From: Streptococcus parapneumoniae
GTDB lineage: Bacteria; Bacillota; Bacilli; Lactobacillales; Streptococcaceae
Length of the DNA: 64,000 nt
Assembly (NCBI RefSeq): GCF_037076355.1
Contig: NZ_AP026968.1
Coordinates: forward strand, 1,566,501 to 1,630,500
Reading direction: 5' to 3'
Shown here piece after piece: positions 26,518 through 36,808 of the stretch. Every line of letters starts with the position of its first letter. Positions within the stretch are counted from its first letter, which is position 1. The notes under the pieces are model-generated. The model was not told the origin of the DNA and ran no database searches. It saw only the letters and a list, made by a program, of their open reading frames with translations. The position numbers and the translations under genes were made by a program.

Positions 26518-27903
26518 CTATCTCACCTCCCCTTGGATATTGCTACTCTGAGATGTAAGTGGTTTGGTAATTGTCACTTCTTTCACATGACTGAGCCCCT
26601 GACTAGTCATCTCAATCCAATAATCAACCACAGAGATCAAAGGATCTAAACGATGGCTAATGATCAGAAAACTTCTTCCTTGATTGCTCTCCTCCACAAT
26701 CCACTGACAAAAATAATGGCAAGATCTATCATCCAAACCTGCAAAAGGTTCATCTAGCAAGATCACAGAAGCCTTGCTGGTCAAGATGGTCAAGAGCTGA
26801 AAAATCTTTTGCTGGCCACCACTTAATTGATAGGGACTCTTATCAAGAGCCTGCTCCAGATCAAAATATTGTAAAGCTTGGAAAATTCGCTGATTTCTTT
26901 CAGAATCAGGTCCATCTAATTGAAGTTCCTCTCGCAGACTGACTCGGATAAACTGTTTCTCAGCTTCCTGAACAACACCCGTCAGGTCACGGTACAAACT
27001 CTTTTTCTTTTTCAGGACTGTCCCCTTCCAGGTAATGCGCCCCTTATACTTTTGAAATTGAAGAATAGACCGAAAGAGGGTTGATTTCCCGACACCATTA
27101 TCACCCAAGATACAAGAAATTCCTTGGTAGAATGTAAAATCCGCAATCGAAAAGAGGGAGCGCTTATCCAGCTCACAAGTCATTCGATCCATATGGAATA
27201 GTTCTGGACTAGAAGCAACATTCTTTGAAGAAATCTGTGTCATCTCAGAGGAAGGGATTTGAAACACTTCCCTTAGTTGTCCGTCTCTTAGCTCCACCAT
27301 ATGGTCGATATAGGCTTCATAATCAGATAAATCATGGTCGCACAAAATAACTGTCTTCCCATTAGAGACCAACTCTTTTAGAATCTCCAATATCTCTATC
27401 CTACTCTTGCGATCAATGGAAGCAAAGGGCTCATCTAATAGATAGACCCTAGGATTCATAGCAAAGAGAACAGCCAAAGCAGCCTTTTGCTTTTCTCCAC
27501 CTGATAAGTGATGGATGGGACGGTGCAAGATGTCCTTGCAACGACATTGCTGGACAACCTCTGCTATTTTAGAATCAATTTCCTGAACGGGATAGCCGAT
27601 ATTCTCCAAGGTAAAAATCAGCTCCTCAAACAAGCTCTCCATGGTAAATTGATGATTGGGATTTTGAAAGAGAATGCCAACCGTCTGGACACGTTTGACG
27701 ATAGAAAGCTGACTGACCTCGCTCTCATCTATCAGAACTTGACCGCTATAGGGAAGAGAACTGACTTGGGCAATCATTTGAAAGAGACTCGATTTTCCAG
27801 AACCACTGCTCCCAACTAACAAGGTAAAGGCTTGCGCATGAAAAGTAAAATCAATCGGCTCAAAGAAGATTGGGGACTGAATCTCCCGTAATTCCAGCCC
27901 CAT
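26518..27903 (-). CDS. ykoD: ECF transporter double ATPase (YkoD-like)
   Basis: Protein of 461 residues with two fused ABC domains. First: Walker A GSSGSGKSS (about 32-40), signature LSGGEKQKAALA (about 133-144), Walker B VYLLDEPFASID. Second: Walker A GDNGVGKST (about 269-277), signature LSGGQQKIFQLL, Walker B VILLDEPFAGLDD. It energises the HMP/thiamin ECF transporter together with YkoC and YkoE. It overlaps neither neighbour but is separated by one base on the 3' side and none on the 5' side. Confidence 0.9.
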   Translation of the reverse strand: MGLELREIQSPIFFEPIDFTFHAQAFTLLVGSSGSGKSSLFQMIAQVSSLPYSGQVLIDESEVSQLSIVKRVQTVGILFQNPNHQFTMESLFEELIFTLENIGYPVQEIDSKIAEVVQQCRCKDILHRPIHHLSGGEKQKAALAVLFAMNPRVYLLDEPFASIDRKSRIEILEILKELVSNGKTVILCDHDLSDYEAYIDHMVELRDGQLREVFQIPSSEMTQISSKNVASSPELFHMDRMTCELDKRSLFSIADFTFYQGISCILGDNGVGKSTLFRSILQFQKYKGRITWKGTVLKKKKSLYRDLTGVVQEAEKQFIRVSLREELQLDGPDSERNQRIFQALQYFDLEQALDKSPYQLSGGQQKIFQLLTILTSKASVILLDEPFAGLDDRSCHYFCQWIVEESNQGRSFLIISHRLDPLISVVDYWIEMTSQGLSHVKEVTITKPLTSQSSNIQGEVR

Positions 27904-28464
27904 CTATGCCTTTCCTCCAGTTGCAAACTGATGATAGAGTTTGACAATGGCACGAACCAAAATGGTACAGAAGAAATAAACAGAAATAAAACGTACCACA
28001 AGCAAGGAAAGGACAAACGGAAGTGAAAAGGCGTAGTAACCTAACTTAATGTATTCATAGATAAAGCTAACAAGCGTAATCCCAATACTATTAGCAGTTA
28101 GAGAGAGCCAACTTTCATAGCGATTTCTAGTTACGATAAAACCAAGTTCACTTCCCAAACCTTGAACCAAGCCGGACAAAAGGGCACCTAGACCGAATTG
28201 GCTACCATAAAGGACTTCAGCAAGCGCAGCTAGCACTTCTCCAATCGTTGCACTTCCGACTCTCGGAACAAAGATGGCAGCAATGGGCGCAGCCATACAC
28301 CAGAGTCCAAAAAGGATTTCATTGGCAAAAGCCTGTAAACCAAGAGGTGTTAAGAGTAGGCTGAGAATATTATACACATATCCTGAACCAACGAAAACCC
28401 CACCAAAAAAGATAGACAAGAAAGCAAGCAAGATAACATCTTTTAACTGCCATTTTTTCAACAT
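27904..28464 (-). CDS. ykoE: ECF transporter S component, HMP/thiamin type (YkoE-like)
   Basis: Membrane protein of 186 residues with five to six hydrophobic segments, starting MLKKWQLKDVILLAFLSIFF, like the YkoE family of TPP-regulated substrate-binding components. The motif QGLGSELGFIVTRNRY (about 120-135) is typical. First gene of the seven-gene operon behind the second TPP riboswitch. The start has an AAAGGAG ribosome binding site 9 nt upstream. Confidence 0.9.
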   Translation of the reverse strand: MLKKWQLKDVILLAFLSIFFGGVFVGSGYVYNILSLLLTPLGLQAFANEILFGLWCMAAPIAAIFVPRVGSATIGEVLAALAEVLYGSQFGLGALLSGLVQGLGSELGFIVTRNRYESWLSLTANSIGITLVSFIYEYIKLGYYAFSLPFVLSLLVVRFISVYFFCTILVRAIVKLYHQFATGGKA

Positions 28465-28550
28465 AAAAAAACTCCTTTTTTAAAGAAAAGTGGGGTGCTC
28501 AAGGTGAGCTACCAAAAGGCTTTATAGCACCTTCATCCAGTTTCGTAAAA

Positions 28551-28585
28551 GAAAAAACTCTAATTACAGATAGGAATTAGAGTTT
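28551..28585 (-). terminator. Riboswitch-controlled terminator before ykoE
   Basis: Minus-strand stem AAACTCTAATT-9 nt-AATTAGAGTTT with TTTTTT following, between the TPP aptamer and ykoE. This is the expected off-state of transcription attenuation. Confidence 0.88.
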
Positions 28586-28633
28586 AGCTTACAAGATTAG
28601 ACCGTTCTTTTCGACATACGAAAAAAACTTTTC

Positions 28634-28705
28634 ACATTTCCCTTCGCCAGTCTTAACTGTATCAGGTTCAATGGGTATCATCTCAGCCTAAAGCACCCCA
28701 AATGT
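28634..28705 (-). ncRNA. TPP riboswitch of the ykoEDC-tenA-thiW-thiM-thiE operon
   Basis: On the minus strand: closing stem ACATTT/AAATGT, then GGGGTGC, GGCTGAGATGATACCC, TTGAACCTGATACAG and GCGAAGGGAAATGT. These are all blocks of the TPP aptamer. An extended -10 TGTTATAAT lies at 28737-28729. From 28706 to the thiE stop at 28920 I see only this promoter. Confidence 0.95.
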
Positions 28706-28919
28706 CTTTATTATTTAATTGTATGATTATTATAACACACATTTTATACTAGTTCAAGAAATTGAACTGGAAATACAGCCTTGCACTCACAAAGACAGCA
28801 GATCTTTCTTTTGCAAAAACCAAATGTCTTGTTTGATAGATTAGCTATTTAAACTGAATCTGGACATATCTTTTTAGAAAAGGAAAACTTCCACTTACTT
28901 AGAATCCAAGGATAGATAC

Positions 28920-29549
28920 CTATTGTTCACTCATTTCTCGAACAGTTTTTTCTATATTTTTTGCATACGATATTGCTGAAATGATTGAAACACCGTCAAC
29001 ATTGGTCTTCATAATGTCTTTAATATGTTGCGTCTGTATCCCACCAATTGCAACTAAGGGCATTTGTGGCAATAGTTTTCTCATCAATTTAAGACCTTCA
29101 TAACCTATAGCGCCACCAGCATCATCTTTTGACTGGGTATCAAATACAGGACCAACACCAACATAATCTACATATTCAACTTTTGACTGTTGAAATTCTT
29201 TCTCGTTTTTTATAGAAAGACCAATTATTTTATCTGGCATCAATTTTCTAATTTCATCAACTCCAAGGTCATCTTGTCCTACATGTACGCCATCAGCGTC
29301 AATTTCCATCGCCAAATCAATATCATCATTAACAATAAACGGAACATTGTATTTTTTACAAAGATCCTGTAGTTTAATTGCTAATTTAACTTTTTCTTTA
29401 CCTTCCAGGGCTCCCTCACCTTTTTCACGGAATTGAAATAAGGTTATACCACCTTTTAAGGCTTCCTCAACGACTGTATATAGATCTTTTCCTTGGCAAG
29501 TAGTCGTTCCACAAATAAAATATAGTTTTAGTAATTCTTTATGAAACAT
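28920..29549 (-). CDS. thiE: Thiamin-phosphate synthase, first copy (ThiE1)
   Basis: Protein of 209 residues, ThiE family: FQFREKGEGAL (about 38), IVNDDIDLAMEIDADGVHVG (about 75-94), YVGVGPVFDTQSKDDAGG (about 131-148), AIGGIQ (about 177). It couples HMP-PP and thiazole phosphate. It differs strongly from ThiE2 at 23206, and this gene and thiM1 look more AT-rich than their neighbours, which suggests separate origin. It starts right after thiM1 (one base gap). Confidence 0.94.
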   Translation of the reverse strand: MFHKELLKLYFICGTTTCQGKDLYTVVEEALKGGITLFQFREKGEGALEGKEKVKLAIKLQDLCKKYNVPFIVNDDIDLAMEIDADGVHVGQDDLGVDEIRKLMPDKIIGLSIKNEKEFQQSKVEYVDYVGVGPVFDTQSKDDAGGAIGYEGLKLMRKLLPQMPLVAIGGIQTQHIKDIMKTNVDGVSIISAISYAKNIEKTVREMSEQ

Positions 29550-29550
29550 C

Positions 29551-30333
29551 TTACTTCACTCTTTTGAATTTCTTTACATCTTCATCTGAAATCTCGTATA
29601 AGGCATTCATAAATTCAACTTTAAATGTTCCAGGAAGATGTCCATTTGGACGTTTTTCTGCCATTTCTCCAGCGATATTGTAAACCAACATTGCTGTTTC
29701 TAATGATTTCAATTCTTGACCTTTTTCTAGTCCGATAAAGCTTGCTACCACTGCCCCTAATAAACATCCTGTCCCAATGACTTTTGGCATCATGGCACTA
29801 CCATTATGAATCGTTACCACTTCTCCATTAACAGCAATCGCATCAACTTCTCCAGTCACTACTATTGGAATATGAAACTTAGCGTTGGCTGCTAGAGCAA
29901 TCTCATCAATATTATCCACACCAGCACTATCTACTCCTTTAGATGCCACATTTATACCTACTAAAGAAGCAATCTCTCCAGCATTCCCCCTAATCGCAGC
30001 TAGTCTGTAATTGTTGATTAAATCATCTGCTACTTTTTTTCTATATTCTCCTGCTCCACAGGCTACAGGATCTAAAACTGCTGGGACATTATATTTCTCT
30101 GCAATTTTCAGAGCAACTTGGTATAATTTCCAATTATCATCCGTTAAAGTCCCAATGTTAATCAATAATCCTCCAGCATATTTTAATAAATCTTCTAAGT
30201 CTGCTGGGTACTCGCTCATAGCTGGTGAGGCACCCAGTGCTACTAATCCATTTGCTGTGAAATTTTTTACTACATCATTGGTTATGCAAATGACCAAAGG
30301 TGCTTTTTCTTTTAATAATTTTAAACTTGTCAT
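29551..30333 (-). CDS. thiM: Hydroxyethylthiazole kinase, first copy (ThiM1)
   Basis: Kinase of 260 residues for thiazole salvage: [20 protein letters not shown] (about 16-35), [15 protein letters not shown] (about 85-99), [11 protein letters not shown] (about 116-126) and active site [13 protein letters not shown] (about 192-204) with the usual Cys. I start at 30333 (MTSLKLLKE) after AAAGGAATT. A GTG seven codons earlier overlaps that site. Middle gene of tenA-thiM-thiE. Confidence 0.93.
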   Translation of the reverse strand: MTSLKLLKEKAPLVICITNDVVKNFTANGLVALGASPAMSEYPADLEDLLKYAGGLLINIGTLTDDNWKLYQVALKIAEKYNVPAVLDPVACGAGEYRKKVADDLINNYRLAAIRGNAGEIASLVGINVASKGVDSAGVDNIDEIALAANAKFHIPIVVTGEVDAIAVNGEVVTIHNGSAMMPKVIGTGCLLGAVVASFIGLEKGQELKSLETAMLVYNIAGEMAEKRPNGHLPGTFKVEFMNALYEISDEDVKKFKRVK

Positions 30334-30462
30334 ATTGAATTCCTTTCTTTTCACTTTATACGATCTATTGATTTCGATTTATCTCTATCTTTTGTTAAGA
30401 AATTTTTTTCATTTACATTGAATGATTTACCTCATCAAATTTGTAACTATCCTAAACCTTCT

Positions 30463-31131
30463 CTAGGCGTCATAACCAATATCAAAAAAGGCTAATTCTA
30501 AAGCGACCGCTTGATTCCAGCGTTGCTGAAGTTCTGTCAAATCTTCTCGACCTTTCCCGACACGATTGAGTTCGTCAACCAGAAATTGAACCCACTCTGC
30601 AAAGAAAGGACCTCTGTGGAGATTGATCCATTCCGAATGAATATAGGCTTCAGGTAGAGCCAAATCTTTAGAACCCCAATCTAAATAGAGACCTTCTGCA
30701 ATGACCAGCATGACCAAAAGATGAGCATAGTCTGATGATGACACAGCAGAATACATAAGCTCCTGAAAGGCTTTTGTTACAGGGTGCAAGCTCACTTCCA
30801 GATAGTCATTCTCAGATACTTTTAGCTCTTTGAAAGCCTTTTGGAAATAACCATCTTCATCTGCTTCAAGAAAGCCTAGTTGCTTGGCAAAACGAAGCTT
30901 GGATTCAAGCTGGTCTGCGTGAGCTACGCAGGCACCCAGCATGGATAAGAAGGCATCAAAGAAGTGATAATCTTGAATTAGGTAGTCTTTTAAGACCTTA
31001 TTCTCAATTGTCCCTTCAAAAAGTTCCTTGACAAAACGATGATTGATTGCAGCCTGCCAATCCTTCTGACTATTTTTTAATAATTCTCCAACAGTCAAAC
31101 CTGGCTGAAATGCATAAACCTGTGTTTCCAT
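30463..31131 (-). CDS. tenA: TenA-family protein lacking the catalytic cysteine (TenA_E-like)
   Basis: Protein of 222 residues of the TenA fold. Where the Cys-type enzyme of this window reads LLPCPWLYHDIG, this one reads MLVIAEGLYLDWGSK (about 140-154): the cysteine is gone and a glutamate is present, which fits the TenA_E subgroup. Such proteins may act on a different aminopyrimidine intermediate. First gene behind the third TPP riboswitch. It starts after GGAAAAATA, a weak ribosome binding site. Confidence 0.85.
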   Translation of the reverse strand: METQVYAFQPGLTVGELLKNSQKDWQAAINHRFVKELFEGTIENKVLKDYLIQDYHFFDAFLSMLGACVAHADQLESKLRFAKQLGFLEADEDGYFQKAFKELKVSENDYLEVSLHPVTKAFQELMYSAVSSSDYAHLLVMLVIAEGLYLDWGSKDLALPEAYIHSEWINLHRGPFFAEWVQFLVDELNRVGKGREDLTELQQRWNQAVALELAFFDIGYDA

Positions 31132-31275
31132 ATTTATTTTTCCTCTCTTTACTCCTTAGTAATCAATAAAATACCAAGAGATACCAAGCAAAATCCTAGT
31201 TTCACTTGATCCTTTTAAAGAACATCGAGGGCATTTACAGAGAGCTACCTAAACAAGCCTATCCAGTTTTATATA

Positions 31276-31312
31276 AACAAAAAAACTCCAATTACAATCA
31301 AGAATTAGAGTT
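31276..31312 (-). terminator. Riboswitch-controlled terminator before tenA
   Basis: Minus-strand stem AACTCTAATT-9 nt-AATTGGAGTT with a run of U, homologous to the terminator at 28551-28585 but with one G-U pair. Confidence 0.85.
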
Positions 31313-31360
31313 GACTTATGAGATTAAACCGTTCATTTCGCCATACGAAAAAAACCGTTC

Positions 31361-31432
31361 ACATTTCCCTTCGCCAGTCTTAACTGTATCAGGTTCAATG
31401 GGTATCATCTCAGCCTAAAGCACCCCAAATGT
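31361..31432 (-). ncRNA. TPP riboswitch of the tenA-thiM-thiE operon
   Basis: Nearly identical over the aptamer to 28634-28705, with the same ACATTT/AAATGT closing stem. An extended -10 TGCTATACT lies at 31464-31456. The region 31132-31585 holds this leader, its promoter and the lctO terminator, and no gene. Confidence 0.95.
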
Positions 31433-31546
31433 CTTTATTATTTAGTTACTGCACCAGTATAGCAAAAAATGAAAGCCCTAGCAAGATATTTGATTAGAAA
31501 ATATATTTGTATTGTTTTTAATGGTGATTTATTCTTCCTATAGACG

Positions 31547-31572
31547 AAGAAAAACCTCCACATTATGTGGAG
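31547..31572 (-). terminator. Terminator of lctO
   Basis: Minus-strand CCTCCACAT-AATGTGGAGG palindrome followed by TTTTTC, just after the lctO stop. Confidence 0.85.
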
Positions 31573-31585
31573 GCAAGCTGTTTTA

Positions 31586-32722
31586 TCAATACAATTTTAA
31601 GTCACGTGGGTCAACTGGGAAGGTTGGGTTGTATGGGTTGTGACGGAGTTTGAAATGTTTGACATCTTCAATGGTCTGAGTTCCAGACAATTGCATGACT
31701 GTCTTCAATTCCGCATTCAAGTGTTCAAAGACTTGGCGCACACCGATACTACCACCGAGAGCCAAGCCATAGATGACAGGGCGGCCAATAGCTACCAAGT
31801 CTGCACCTGAAGCCAAGGCTTTAAAGACGTGTTGACCACGACGAACACCTGAGTCAAAGACAATTGGTACGCGTTTGTCGACTGCTTCTGCTACTTCTTG
31901 AAGTGAGTCAAAGGCAGCTGGTCCACCGTCGATTTGGCGACCACCATGGTTGGTTACCCAGATACCAGAAGCACCTGCAGCAAGCGAACGTTCAACGTCC
32001 TCACGGCATTGTGGGCCCTTGACATAAACAGGAAGTCCAGAGTATTCAGCGATAAATTCTACATCTCGTGGAGATAGGCGTTGTTTAGCTGATTTGTAAA
32101 CAAAGTCCATTGATTTTCCAGCACCTTCTGGTAGGTATTCCTCAACAATCGGCATGCCAACTGGGAAGACAAAACCATTACGCTTGTCCACCTCACGATT
32201 GCCCCCCACAGTAGCGTCTGCCGTCAAGACAATCGCTTTATAATCTTCAGCCTTCACACGGTCCATGATGTGGCGGTTGATACCGTCATCTTTGCTAAAA
32301 TAAAATTGGAACCAGTGAGGTGTCCCTTGAAGGGCTTCTGTAATTTCTGGAAGATCTACAGTAGAGTAAGAGCTAGTTGTGTAAAGAGATCCAAACTCAT
32401 GCACACCACGCGCAGTCGCCACTTCACCCTGTTCGTTTGCTAATTTATGAGCTGCAACAGGCGCCATAATGATTGGTGAAGACAATTTTTCACCTGCAAA
32501 TTCAATCTCTGTACTTGGATTTTCAACATCACAAAGAGTATGAGGAACGATGAGTTTGTGGTTAAAGGCACGAATATTCTCACGTAAAGTGAAGGTATCT
32601 TCCGCCCCACTAGCGATATAGCCAAATGCTGCTTTAGGAATCACTTTTTGCGCCATTGGCTCCAAATCATAGGTATTGATGAAATCTACATGACCTTCTG
32701 CATTGCTTGTTTTGTATGACAT
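31586..32722 (-). CDS. lctO: L-lactate oxidase (FMN-dependent)
   Basis: Flavoenzyme of 378 residues: L-lactate + O2 gives pyruvate + H2O2. FMN alpha-hydroxy-acid oxidase pattern with active-site WVTNHGGRQIDGGPAAFDSL (about 252-271, catalytic His in NHGG), FDSGVRRGQHVFKALASGAD and GRPVIYGL. With SpxB it forms the lactate to pyruvate to acetyl phosphate route that yields ATP and peroxide in air. It has a GGAGGGCATTTT ribosome binding site and a cre site just upstream. Confidence 0.95.
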   Translation of the reverse strand: MSYKTSNAEGHVDFINTYDLEPMAQKVIPKAAFGYIASGAEDTFTLRENIRAFNHKLIVPHTLCDVENPSTEIEFAGEKLSSPIIMAPVAAHKLANEQGEVATARGVHEFGSLYTTSSYSTVDLPEITEALQGTPHWFQFYFSKDDGINRHIMDRVKAEDYKAIVLTADATVGGNREVDKRNGFVFPVGMPIVEEYLPEGAGKSMDFVYKSAKQRLSPRDVEFIAEYSGLPVYVKGPQCREDVERSLAAGASGIWVTNHGGRQIDGGPAAFDSLQEVAEAVDKRVPIVFDSGVRRGQHVFKALASGADLVAIGRPVIYGLALGGSIGVRQVFEHLNAELKTVMQLSGTQTIEDVKHFKLRHNPYNPTFPVDPRDLKLY

Positions 32723-32740
32723 AAAATGCCCTCCTTGATT

Positions 32741-32756
32741 AAGTAAGCGTTTGCTT
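32741..32756. promoter_or_regulatory. Probable cre site upstream of lctO
   Basis: AAGTAAGCGTTTGCTT, one mismatch to WTGNAANCGNWNNCWW, 19-34 bp before the lctO ATG, so between promoter and ribosome binding site. Carbon control by CcpA is inferred. Confidence 0.7.
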
Positions 32757-33095
32757 TTTACTATACAACTATAATAACTCTTTTTTCAATCATTTTCAAG
32801 AGTTTTGCTTAAAAACCATCTTATTTTTTCATACAATATACTATCCTTACTTTCCTTAAACTCTAAACTTTAGTCTATATTAAGTGAATCGTTGAGATCT
32901 TTTGCTGCCAGGCATTTGAACTACTTTTTTATTTGCTGATTCTATCTACTAATGCTATAAAAAACAAGTGAATAAGACACCAGAACATCCTCTAATAGGG
33001 CCTATGGACTTATAGCAGTCCCATATATACTGTTTAAGCAAGATACTATCCTAGTTGACGCTAACTTCCTATCCCACTTATTAATTTTTATTTAT

Positions 33096-33273
33096 AGTGA
33101 ATCTGAACAAATCAATTGGGGGATCCAAGTCAATTTCTAGTACTTTTTGAAAAGTTTCAGCGTACTATCGTAAAATGAAATAAAACATGCGCAAATTGAT
33201 TAGGGAATTTAAACCAATTTCTAACAATGTCTTAGAAATCAAAGTGTACTATTTCAACTTCAATACACTATAC
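33096..33273. repeat. Two tandem, decayed copies of a pneumococcal-type intergenic repeat
   Basis: The right copy (about 33165-33273) runs from TATCGTAAAATGAAATAAA to CTTCAATACACTATA, giving imperfect terminal inverted repeats, with inner block CAATTTCTAACAATGTCTTAG. The left copy (about 33096-33164) aligns to its inner part (CAAATCAATTGGG, CAATTTCTAGTAC, GCGTACT). It resembles a dispersed MITE-like repeat of pneumococcus I recall only by pattern. The rest of 32760-33095 shows nothing I can name. Confidence 0.55.
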
Positions 33274-33308
33274 TTCATTTTCTCCTTAAATTCAGTCTCT
33301 TTTTTCAT

Positions 33309-33338
33309 CAAAAAATCCCCTGGCAAGTACCAGAGGAT
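33309..33338 (-). terminator. Terminator of lysS
   Basis: Minus-strand ATCCTCTGG-6 nt-CCAGGGGAT followed by TTTTTTG, just after the lysS stop. Confidence 0.85.
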
Positions 33339-33344
33339 AAGAGC

Positions 33345-34844
<1,500 letters not shown>

Positions 34845-35021
34845 CTAGTTTTACTCAAAATTGAATACGATGAGTCATTTTTTGCGATACTCCCATTTTA
34901 TCATAAATAAGCAAGAAATTCACGGATAATCTTTCAAAACTAAAAAGAACTTGACGCTAAAATCACTGAAAAGACTGGGATAAGCAAGAAATTCCAACAT
35001 CTCAGAAAAGGAAATCTGACC

Positions 35022-35123
35022 ATGTTTATGGATTATACTTTAACCCTTGTAACTTTCATGACGTGTGCTACTTTTTATATAAGAGCAAGCCAAGCAAATC
35101 TAAAACTTAAACAATTGACGTAA
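35022..35123 (+). CDS. Possible 33-residue hydrophobic peptide
   Basis: Reading frame MFMDYTLTLVTFMTCATFYI... ending KLKQLT, with AAAAGGAAA 8 nt before the ATG. One hydrophobic helix (about 5-20) followed by a basic tail, the layout of many small membrane peptides. No clear promoter or terminator was found and it may be chance. It is the only coding candidate in 34836-35208, which otherwise shows only the lysS promoter and AT-rich sequence. Confidence 0.3.
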   Translation: MFMDYTLTLVTFMTCATFYIRASQANLKLKQLT

Positions 35124-35208
35124 AAAACATTAACAACTTGAATCTTGTCATTCATACACCTGATATGACAGAATAGTATAATTTTTAACCTTTTAGTCTT
35201 TTGATTTT

Positions 35209-35841
35209 TTACACCTCTTGCCAATTCTCTTGGTCTTCTTTAAAGCGTTTTAGGAGATCCAAGCCTTCTGGTGTGATATAGCCTTCTTCTTGGGCTAGAT
35301 GGATAAGCTCGCTATAGTTTGAAAGTGTTACCAATTTCACACCAGCATCCGCAAAGTTCTTATCTGCTTTTGGCAATTGATAACTGAAAATCGCCACAAC
35401 ACCAAGAACTTCAGCTCCTTCTCGCTTAGCTGCGGCTACGGCTTCAAGAACAGAACCACCAGTTGAAATGAGGTCTTCAACCACTACCATTTTTTGACCT
35501 TGAGCTACACGGCCTTCAATTTGATTACCAGCTCCGTGGTCTTTTGGTTTGCTACGGATGTAGGCAAAAGGCAAGTCCATCTTATCAGCAATGATAGCTC
35601 CGTGTGGAATCCCTGCTGTCGCAGTTCCTGCAATCACTTCTACATCTGGAAAGGCTTCTTTGATAGCATCCACAAAGCCATTTTCAATTAGGGTACGAGT
35701 TTCTGGATAGGCAAGAGTTACACGGTTATCTGTGTAAAACGGCGACTTGATACCAGATGCCCAAGTAAAAGGCTCCTCTGGTTTGAGGTAAACGGCTTGG
35801 ATTTTCAAGAGGTGGCTAGCGATATCTTTAGCAAGTGTCAT
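35209..35841 (-). CDS. pyrE: Orotate phosphoribosyltransferase
   Basis: Fifth step of UMP synthesis: orotate + PRPP gives OMP. Protein of 210 residues with the PRPP loop [17 protein letters not shown] (about 119-135) and catalytic-loop region [18 protein letters not shown] (about 93-110). It follows pyrF by 33 nt, with a GGAGAAG ribosome binding site, and both are behind a PyrR attenuator. Confidence 0.96.
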   Translation of the reverse strand: MTLAKDIASHLLKIQAVYLKPEEPFTWASGIKSPFYTDNRVTLAYPETRTLIENGFVDAIKEAFPDVEVIAGTATAGIPHGAIIADKMDLPFAYIRSKPKDHGAGNQIEGRVAQGQKMVVVEDLISTGGSVLEAVAAAKREGAEVLGVVAIFSYQLPKADKNFADAGVKLVTLSNYSELIHLAQEEGYITPEGLDLLKRFKEDQENWQEV

Positions 35842-35874
35842 GGTCTTCTCCTTTTATTTTTCTAATCTAGTTCT

Positions 35875-36576
35875 TTAATTCCAGTTCTGTGTCCATTCAT
35901 CCTTGATGGCATAATAAGCTGCAACAGGATCCTCAGCTTGGGTAACGGGACGTCCCACTACGATATAGTCACTACCGATTTGATAGGCATCTGCTGGCGT
36001 CATCACGCGTTTTTGGTCTCCAACAGCAGCTCCCTGAGGACGAATGCCCGGTGTCAGACAGATAAAATCTGGATTGGTGGCCTGCTTGATGACTTGCACT
36101 TCCTGAGCCGAGCAAACAACACCATCCAAACCCGCTTCAGCTGTCTTCTTGGCATAGTGAATCACTGACTCTTGCAGACTGGTTTGGATGTTTTGAAACT
36201 CCTGCATCTGAGCTTCTGATGTTGATGTGAGCTGAGTGACAGCGATCAATTTGGCTTGACTTCCAAGACCTTCACGCGCAGCCTTCATCATCTCTACACC
36301 CCCAGCAGCATGAACATTGGTCATGTCCACACCAAGCTGAGACAAGACCTTCATAGCTGACTTGACTGTATTAGGAATGTCATGAAGTTTAAGATCCAAA
36401 AAGACACTATGCCCCAAGCCTTTCAAGTAAGATACAATCTCAGGCCCTGTTGCGTAATAGAGCTCCATCCCTACCTTGAGATAAAGGCTTTCTTCTGCTG
36501 GGAAAAGAGCTAAAAATTCCTTGACTGCCTCAAAACTAGGAAAATCAAGAGCAATAACTGGACGATGTTCTCGCAT
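35875..36576 (-). CDS. pyrF: Orotidine 5'-phosphate decarboxylase
   Basis: Last step of UMP synthesis, OMP to UMP + CO2. TIM-barrel protein of 233 residues with the catalytic signature [13 protein letters not shown] (about 58-70, Lys-Asp-Lys network) and C-terminal [17 protein letters not shown]. First gene of pyrF-pyrE, behind a leader with the PyrR-binding motif and terminator. The start follows AAAGGAGAAACC. Confidence 0.96.
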   Translation of the reverse strand: MREHRPVIALDFPSFEAVKEFLALFPAEESLYLKVGMELYYATGPEIVSYLKGLGHSVFLDLKLHDIPNTVKSAMKVLSQLGVDMTNVHAAGGVEMMKAAREGLGSQAKLIAVTQLTSTSEAQMQEFQNIQTSLQESVIHYAKKTAEAGLDGVVCSAQEVQVIKQATNPDFICLTPGIRPQGAAVGDQKRVMTPADAYQIGSDYIVVGRPVTQAEDPVAAYYAIKDEWTQNWN

Positions 36577-36629
36577 AGGTTTCTCCTTTTACCTTTGCTA
36601 GTGAGAGAGTCTGACCACAAGAAGTCACG

Positions 36630-36730
36630 AAAAAAGGAACCTGCCAACAGCAAGGTTCCACGAAAAATGGGTAGTCTCCACCCTTTCACCGTCTAACCTT
36701 AGCTGCCTCTCTGGACTGCTTTAAAGGTTT
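36630..36730 (-). promoter_or_regulatory. PyrR-dependent attenuator of pyrFE
   Basis: On the minus strand the leader contains CAGTCCAGAGAGGCAGCTAA, the PyrR anti-antiterminator loop, followed by AAGGTTAGACGG. It ends in the terminator GGAACCT-9 nt-AGGTTCC with TTTTTT (36659-36630). PyrR with UMP favours termination. This is established for pyr operons of Bacillus and lactic acid bacteria. Confidence 0.93.
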
Positions 36731-36736
36731 TCTATT

Positions 36737-36765
36737 ATTCTATTATTTCTACTAGCACTTGTCAA
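36737..36765 (-). promoter_or_regulatory. Promoter of pyrFE
   Basis: Minus strand -35 TTGACA (36765-36760), 17-bp spacer, -10 TAGAAT (36742-36737). Transcription starts just before the PyrR attenuator. Confidence 0.85.
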
Positions 36766-36808
36766 GTAAAAACATGGAAACTAAAGGGCTATAGGAGAAA
36801 AGCTAAAC

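Noticed and set aside
31206..31418. Plus-strand frame across the tenA leader
   Set aside because: It overlaps the TPP aptamer and terminator on the other strand, which explain the sequence.
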